Below are positions 4,668 to 7,899 of a stretch of DNA of 7,899 nucleotides, piece after piece (positions within the stretch are counted from its first letter, which is position 1; each line of letters opens with the position of its first letter). The DNA is from Planctomycetaceae bacterium (GTDB lineage: Bacteria; Planctomycetota; Phycisphaerae; Phycisphaerales; SM1A02), in NCBI GenBank assembly GCA_947474205.1, contig CANJIC010000087.1, positions 1-7,899 of the forward strand, in the 5' to 3' direction. The position numbers were made by a program, and so were the translations under genes. The notes beneath the pieces were generated by a model. The model was not told where the DNA came from. It was given only the letters and a program-made list of their open reading frames with translations, and ran no database searches.

Positions 4668-7220
4668 ATGGAGAACCCTGTGAAATTGATTGCCTCTGCA
4701 TTCGCCACTTTGATCGCGTCCACTTTTATTTTGACAAGCGTTTCGCTTGCCGCATTTATTGTGCAAGAGGACCCCGCGCCACCATCCGATACCGCCGCCA
4801 CGCCACCAGCAGACGCCACAAATGATGATGCGGTGTTAGAAAGTTTGCCGGCGCCAATGCAAGCGCAAGTGAAGCAGATGTTGGCCAAACTTTTGACGGT
4901 CAAGGATCCAGCAAAACTTCGCCAAGCGCTTGATGCCATGGACGCGCAAAGCGCGCAAATGCCCGAGGAAGCGAAACCCATGTTTGAATACATGAAGAAA
5001 AAAATTCAGAATCGGATCGATGAACTTACGGCCGCCGCTGCGCAAGAAACTCCAGCCGCCGCGACAACTGAAACTCCAGCCGCAACAGAAACTCCAGCCG
5101 CAACAGAGACTCCAGCCGCAACGGAAACTCCAGCCGCAACCGAAACGCCAACCGCTGCGGAGGCGCCAGCGATTTCCGCCGCCGTGCAAAAAGCCATTGA
5201 AGATTTTTTATATGGCGTGCTCGCTGGGCGTAAGGAACTTGCGGAGACCAACGCCAAATTTATTTTGGCCAGCGATGTTTCCAACCAACAACTCGCTCAA
5301 ATGCTGGATGACCCAACACGACAAGAGCGATTGATTCGCGCTGTTCGGGCCGCCAAGGGAATGGGCGAAGTGGGGGATCTTGCATCGCAAATTGAAATTC
5401 GAGTGGCGGCGGGTCGCTTGCAATTGTCGCGCGATCAGTCGCGTGTTGCATTGGCTGTTGGGCAACTCAATGGCACCATGCGCCAGCAAACAATGGCTCG
5501 AGCCACGCTGACCGCGGCGGGCGCCTATGCGATGCCGGCTTTATTGAAAGCCATGCTTGGTTCCTCCAACGCGCAGTTGGCATTGCGTGCTTCACAAACC
5601 ATAATCGATATTGGTCGGCCCGCGGTGCTTCCCTTGTGCGTGGTTTTAGTTGGGGCGGCTCCGCAAGAACAAATTGCGATTTGCAATATGTTGGCGGCGA
5701 TCAACCAAAAGACGGCGGCACCGTGGCTGGTCAAGACAATGCGTTTGGCCGCAACCAGCGATGTACGCAACGCAGCCGGCACCACTTTGCGCGCCTTGAA
5801 AGTTGACACTCTTTCGGAGCAATCTCTTTGGACAAATTTGGCGCGCGATTATTTTGTCTCACGAGATCGGCTGACCCCTTATCCAGATGATGCATCGCAA
5901 ATAGTGTGGAGCGTCGATGCGTCAGGATTCTTGGTGCCTAAAATGGTCCCGACACAAATCTATGGAGACATGATGGCACAGCAATGCGCCCAAGAGTCCA
6001 TGCTTCGTGACGCCAAGGGAGCTGATGCGCTGTCCATTTATCTCGCGGCGGGTTTGCGAATTGAATCCGTTTCTGTCGAAGGTGAATCAAGCAATCAATC
6101 CATCATGAGCATCGCGTTGGCCGCTGGTCCCGAGCAAGCGGAACGCGTGTTGCAACTGGCGCGCCAAGTGAATGATCCCGGCCTCACACTTATTGCAATT
6201 CATATTTTGTCCAAGACCGCCAGCGAGTCCATGTTGGTTGATTCCAAAGCGGGTAGCCCAATCTTGGGTTGCCTTACAAATCCAAGCCGCCCAATTCGCA
6301 CGGCGGCGGCCTTGGCGATCGCGCGCGCGTTGCCCAAAAAAGCTTTTCAAAGTTCCGAAAAAGTCGTGCCCATCTTGGGTGCGGCCGTTGCGCAAGGTCG
6401 CGATCCACGCACTATTGTGCTTGCCAAAGATGAAGCGCAGCGGCGTGAACTTGAGGGGCGCTTGTCGCAGATTCATTGCGTCCTTCTTTCCTCGGAGCCG
6501 ACGCCTGCCGCGGTGTTGTCAACTCTTGAAGGTCGCGGAGCGCCCGACTTGATCATCGCCAGTGGTGGCGCCGATGAAATGGCAGCATCAATCTCCATGC
6601 TTCGATCAAATCCCGCTATCGCGTCCACGCCCATCATGTTGGTCATTGCCGCCGCGGATGAGGTGCGAATTGATCGCGCCATTCGACAGGATCCAACAGT
6701 TGTGATTTGGTTCCAAGGTAAATCCGACGAGCAATTTCAAGCGGCCGCGAAGCAACTCATGGCGCGCACAATTGGCGTGACGGCCACTGAAGGGGATGGC
6801 GCCACGGAGTCCCTGGCGTTGCAAAGTGAAACACTTGATGTCTTGCGCTTGATTGGTGAATTGCCCACGTCGCCTTTGAAAGTGGTCGATGCGCAACGAG
6901 ATTTGATAGACGCGCTTTCCACAACAACCGCGCAAGCGCAAACGCAAGTGGCCCGGGTATTGGCGGTCATGCCCACTCCCAAGGCGCAACAAGCGTTGAT
7001 CAATGCGGCGTTGGCGGCCACGCAAGAGCAGCAAATCGCGTTGCTTCAAGCGCTTGCTGAAAGCGGTCGGCGCTACGGCAATCAAGCCGAGGAAATGCAA
7101 CTTGATCGTTTGCGCCAGGCGTTGGCCGGTGCCAAGGGCGCGAACGCGGATGCTTTGGCTCAAGCCTACGGCGCGTTGAATCTTGGCACCGATCAAGTAT
7201 TGAAATTGATTTTGAAATAA
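4668..7220 (+). CDS. Exported protein with ETPAAT linker, HEAT-like repeats and a degenerate receiver-like domain
   Basis: The protein is 850 aa and I do not recognise a named family for its full length. It starts with a Sec-type signal (KLIASAFATLIASTFILTSVSLAA), so it should be outside the cytoplasm. A helical segment (about 40-125) is followed by a low-complexity linker of ETPAAT repeats (about 127-168). Residues about 270-380 look like HEAT repeats, with helix pairs such as YAMPALLKAMLGSSNAQLAL and IGRPAVLPLCVVLV. Residues about 578-700 resemble a CheY-like receiver: strands TIVLAKDE, PDLIIAS (626-632) and TPIMLVIAA with helices between. Ser or Ala replaces the phosphoacceptor Asp after PDLII, so phosphorylation is not expected. 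More helical repeats run to the C-terminus. The role is probably protein-protein scaffolding. The start is ATG 4668 or GTG 4680; the GTG has GGAG at 6-nt spacing and gives a cleaner MKLIASAF signal start. The gene diverges from the riboswitch transcript. Confidence 0.85.
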   Translation: MENPVKLIASAFATLIASTFILTSVSLAAFIVQEDPAPPSDTAATPPADATNDDAVLESLPAPMQAQVKQMLAKLLTVKDPAKLRQALDAMDAQSAQMPEEAKPMFEYMKKKIQNRIDELTAAAAQETPAAATTETPAATETPAATETPAATETPAATETPTAAEAPAISAAVQKAIEDFLYGVLAGRKELAETNAKFILASDVSNQQLAQMLDDPTRQERLIRAVRAAKGMGEVGDLASQIEIRVAAGRLQLSRDQSRVALAVGQLNGTMRQQTMARATLTAAGAYAMPALLKAMLGSSNAQLALRASQTIIDIGRPAVLPLCVVLVGAAPQEQIAICNMLAAINQKTAAPWLVKTMRLAATSDVRNAAGTTLRALKVDTLSEQSLWTNLARDYFVSRDRLTPYPDDASQIVWSVDASGFLVPKMVPTQIYGDMMAQQCAQESMLRDAKGADALSIYLAAGLRIESVSVEGESSNQSIMSIALAAGPEQAERVLQLARQVNDPGLTLIAIHILSKTASESMLVDSKAGSPILGCLTNPSRPIRTAAALAIARALPKKAFQSSEKVVPILGAAVAQGRDPRTIVLAKDEAQRRELEGRLSQIHCVLLSSEPTPAAVLSTLEGRGAPDLIIASGGADEMAASISMLRSNPAIASTPIMLVIAAADEVRIDRAIRQDPTVVIWFQGKSDEQFQAAAKQLMARTIGVTATEGDGATESLALQSETLDVLRLIGELPTSPLKVVDAQRDLIDALSTTTAQAQTQVARVLAVMPTPKAQQALINAALAATQEQQIALLQALAESGRRYGNQAEEMQLDRLRQALAGAKGANADALAQAYGALNLGTDQVLKLILK
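5070..5159 (+). repeat. 18-bp tandem repeat encoding ETPAAT
   Basis: Five consecutive 18-bp units start at 5070, 5088, 5106, 5124 and 5142. The consensus is GAAACTCCAGCCGCAACA; the first two are identical, the next two differ by one or two bases and the fifth is more diverged. Partial copies flank the array (5046 and 5160). The unit encodes Glu-Thr-Pro-Ala-Ala-Thr, a flexible Pro/Ala/Thr linker. Unit length keeps the reading frame, so natural copy-number variants would stay functional. Confidence 0.93.
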
Positions 7221-7252
7221 TGTTGCATGTGCGCGTGGTGTGATCGCGCCTC

Positions 7253-7277
7253 GCATTCGCGTCATAGGACGCAATGC
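7253..7277 (+). repeat. Hairpin abutting and overlapping the tRNA 5' end
   Basis: GCATT-C-GCGTC and GACGC-AATGC form a 10-bp stem with one bulged C and the 4-nt loop ATAG. The last two bases of the right arm are nucleotides 1 and 2 of the tRNA. It lies in the short gap after the exported-protein gene. It could stop upstream transcription or fold in the pre-tRNA leader. There is no U-tract typical of an intrinsic terminator. Confidence 0.5.
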
Positions 7278-7348
7278 CGCCTTAGCTCAGTTGGTAGAGC
7301 GGAGCTTTCGTAAAGCTCAGGTCACGGGTTCGAGTCCCGTAGGTGGCT
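7276..7348 (+). tRNA. tRNA-Thr (anticodon CGU)
   Basis: A full cloverleaf can be drawn. The acceptor stem GCCGCCT pairs with AGGTGGC (one G-U). The D stem is GCTC/GAGC with loop AGTTGGTA. The anticodon stem GAGCT/AGCTC encloses TTCGTAA, giving anticodon CGT (7309-7311), which reads ACG threonine codons. The variable loop is AGGTC, and the T stem ACGGG/CCCGT encloses TTCGAGT. The discriminator base is T at 7348. CCA is not encoded, so it must be added enzymatically. The 3' end is 5 bp from the stop codon of the convergent lipoprotein-like gene. Confidence 0.96.
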
Positions 7349-7353
7349 TTGAT

Positions 7354-7893
7354 TTACCCACCGAGTCGTTGAAGTTGGTCGGTAATTTGCTCGGCGTAAT
7401 TGATGAGACCCAATGCGCCCTTGGCCTCCACAGTGATTCGGGCCAACCGTTGCGTCTCTTGCGGATTTAATTGTTCAGTGGATTGCGCCGCAAACAGTTG
7501 AGTCAATGCAATTTGCGATGAGCCACCCTCGCGGCGTAAATCTTGAATGGAACCAAGCACGCGTGTTTTGGCCAAGAGCGCGGCGGACGCCAGTGATGGG
7601 TTCAATGATTGAATGGCTTGCAGAGAAGACAACAATGTTTGTCTTAATTTGGTGTTGGACAAGTCGCCACAATTGGCAATGTTCATGTCTTTTGCGGCGC
7701 CAATGAGCGCATCTTGTAATTGCTTGGTGGCTTTTTTGATATTGGTTTCAGAGAGATCGACATTCTTCCACGCCGTCGTCAATGGAAGTGGTTGCGTCTC
7801 TGAAGCGCAACCAAAGACCACAAGAACGGCGCAGAGTGAAGCAACGTGCATGCTCGACTTACAACCAAATGCACGGCGCAAAGTGAAACGCAA
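7354..7893 (-). CDS. Small probable lipoprotein of unknown function
   Basis: I do not recognise a family. From the TTG at 7893 the product is 179 aa. A positively charged stretch (RFTLRRAFGCK) is followed by the hydrophobic run VASLCAVLVVFGC, where VFGC resembles a lipobox with Cys29 as the lipidated residue; this suggests membrane anchoring after export. The remaining 150 residues are mostly predicted helix, rich in Leu, Ala, Gln and Ser, with no recognisable catalytic motif. An ATG at 7851 is the first ATG in frame but would give a signal peptide (MHVASLCAVLVVFGC) with no basic residue. I therefore prefer the TTG or a start beyond the right edge; the frame stays open to 7899, so the 5' end may be incomplete. 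The stop codon lies 5 bp from the tRNA-Thr 3' end on the other strand. Confidence 0.7.
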   Translation of the reverse strand: MRFTLRRAFGCKSSMHVASLCAVLVVFGCASETQPLPLTTAWKNVDLSETNIKKATKQLQDALIGAAKDMNIANCGDLSNTKLRQTLLSSLQAIQSLNPSLASAALLAKTRVLGSIQDLRREGGSSQIALTQLFAAQSTEQLNPQETQRLARITVEAKGALGLINYAEQITDQLQRLGG

Positions 7894-7899
7894 TGTGGA

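Noticed and set aside
4130..4825. Plus-strand 231-codon open frame
   Set aside because: It runs antisense through the riboswitch, across the promoter and into the exported-protein gene in another frame; composition is not protein-like.
5046..5171. CRISPR-like repetition
   Set aside because: The 18-bp units are directly adjacent with no spacers and encode a regular linker in frame.
4836..5284. Minus-strand open frames with CGWSF or VAAGVS repeats
   Set aside because: These are antisense reflections of the 18-bp ETPAAT repeat; the sense frame has the signal peptide and long continuous coding.
7240..7470. Plus-strand 76-codon open frame across the tRNA
   Set aside because: Its LAQLVERS...GSSPVG segment is the well-known false translation of a tRNA gene, and the rest is antisense to the lipoprotein-like gene.

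Overview
The window looks like planctomycete DNA, most likely class Phycisphaerae. Three things suggest this: a secreted protein ending in paired dockerin-type Ca-binding repeats, a prepilin-like protein with the H-X9-DG signature common in Planctomycetota and Verrucomicrobiota, and weak Shine-Dalgarno sequences before most genes. The placement is an inference from protein style. No rRNA or other marker fixes the taxon.

Layout: (1) Positions 1-111, minus strand: the first 37 codons of a calcineurin-like metallophosphatase, cut by the window edge. (2) 220-2148, plus strand: mutL, complete, with the endonuclease motifs of the MutH-independent mismatch repair type. (3) 4516 down to 2201, minus strand: a clear cobalamin riboswitch, then three closely spaced genes. 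These encode a secreted surface protein with a C-terminal dockerin module (310 aa), a cysteine-rich pseudopilin-like protein overlapping it by 8 nt (273 aa), and a 69-aa BFD-like [2Fe-2S] protein 24 nt further on. (4) 4668-7220, plus strand, divergent from the riboswitch transcript: an 850-aa exported protein with an ETPAAT repeat linker, HEAT-like helices and an apparently degenerate receiver-like domain. (5) 7276-7348: tRNA-Thr(CGU). (6) 7354 to the right edge, minus strand: a small probable lipoprotein convergent with the tRNA.

The most interesting region is 2201-4516. A B12-sensing RNA leads into an exported surface protein and a pseudopilin, with no recognisable transporter or B12 biosynthesis enzyme in the visible part. 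The simplest reading is that low B12 turns on cell-surface components that help capture corrinoids. The [2Fe-2S] protein could be a third member, but a perfect 7-1-7 inverted repeat fills the gap before it and may give it separate, possibly metal-responsive, control. Functions in this region are inferred from the riboswitch and from family resemblance.
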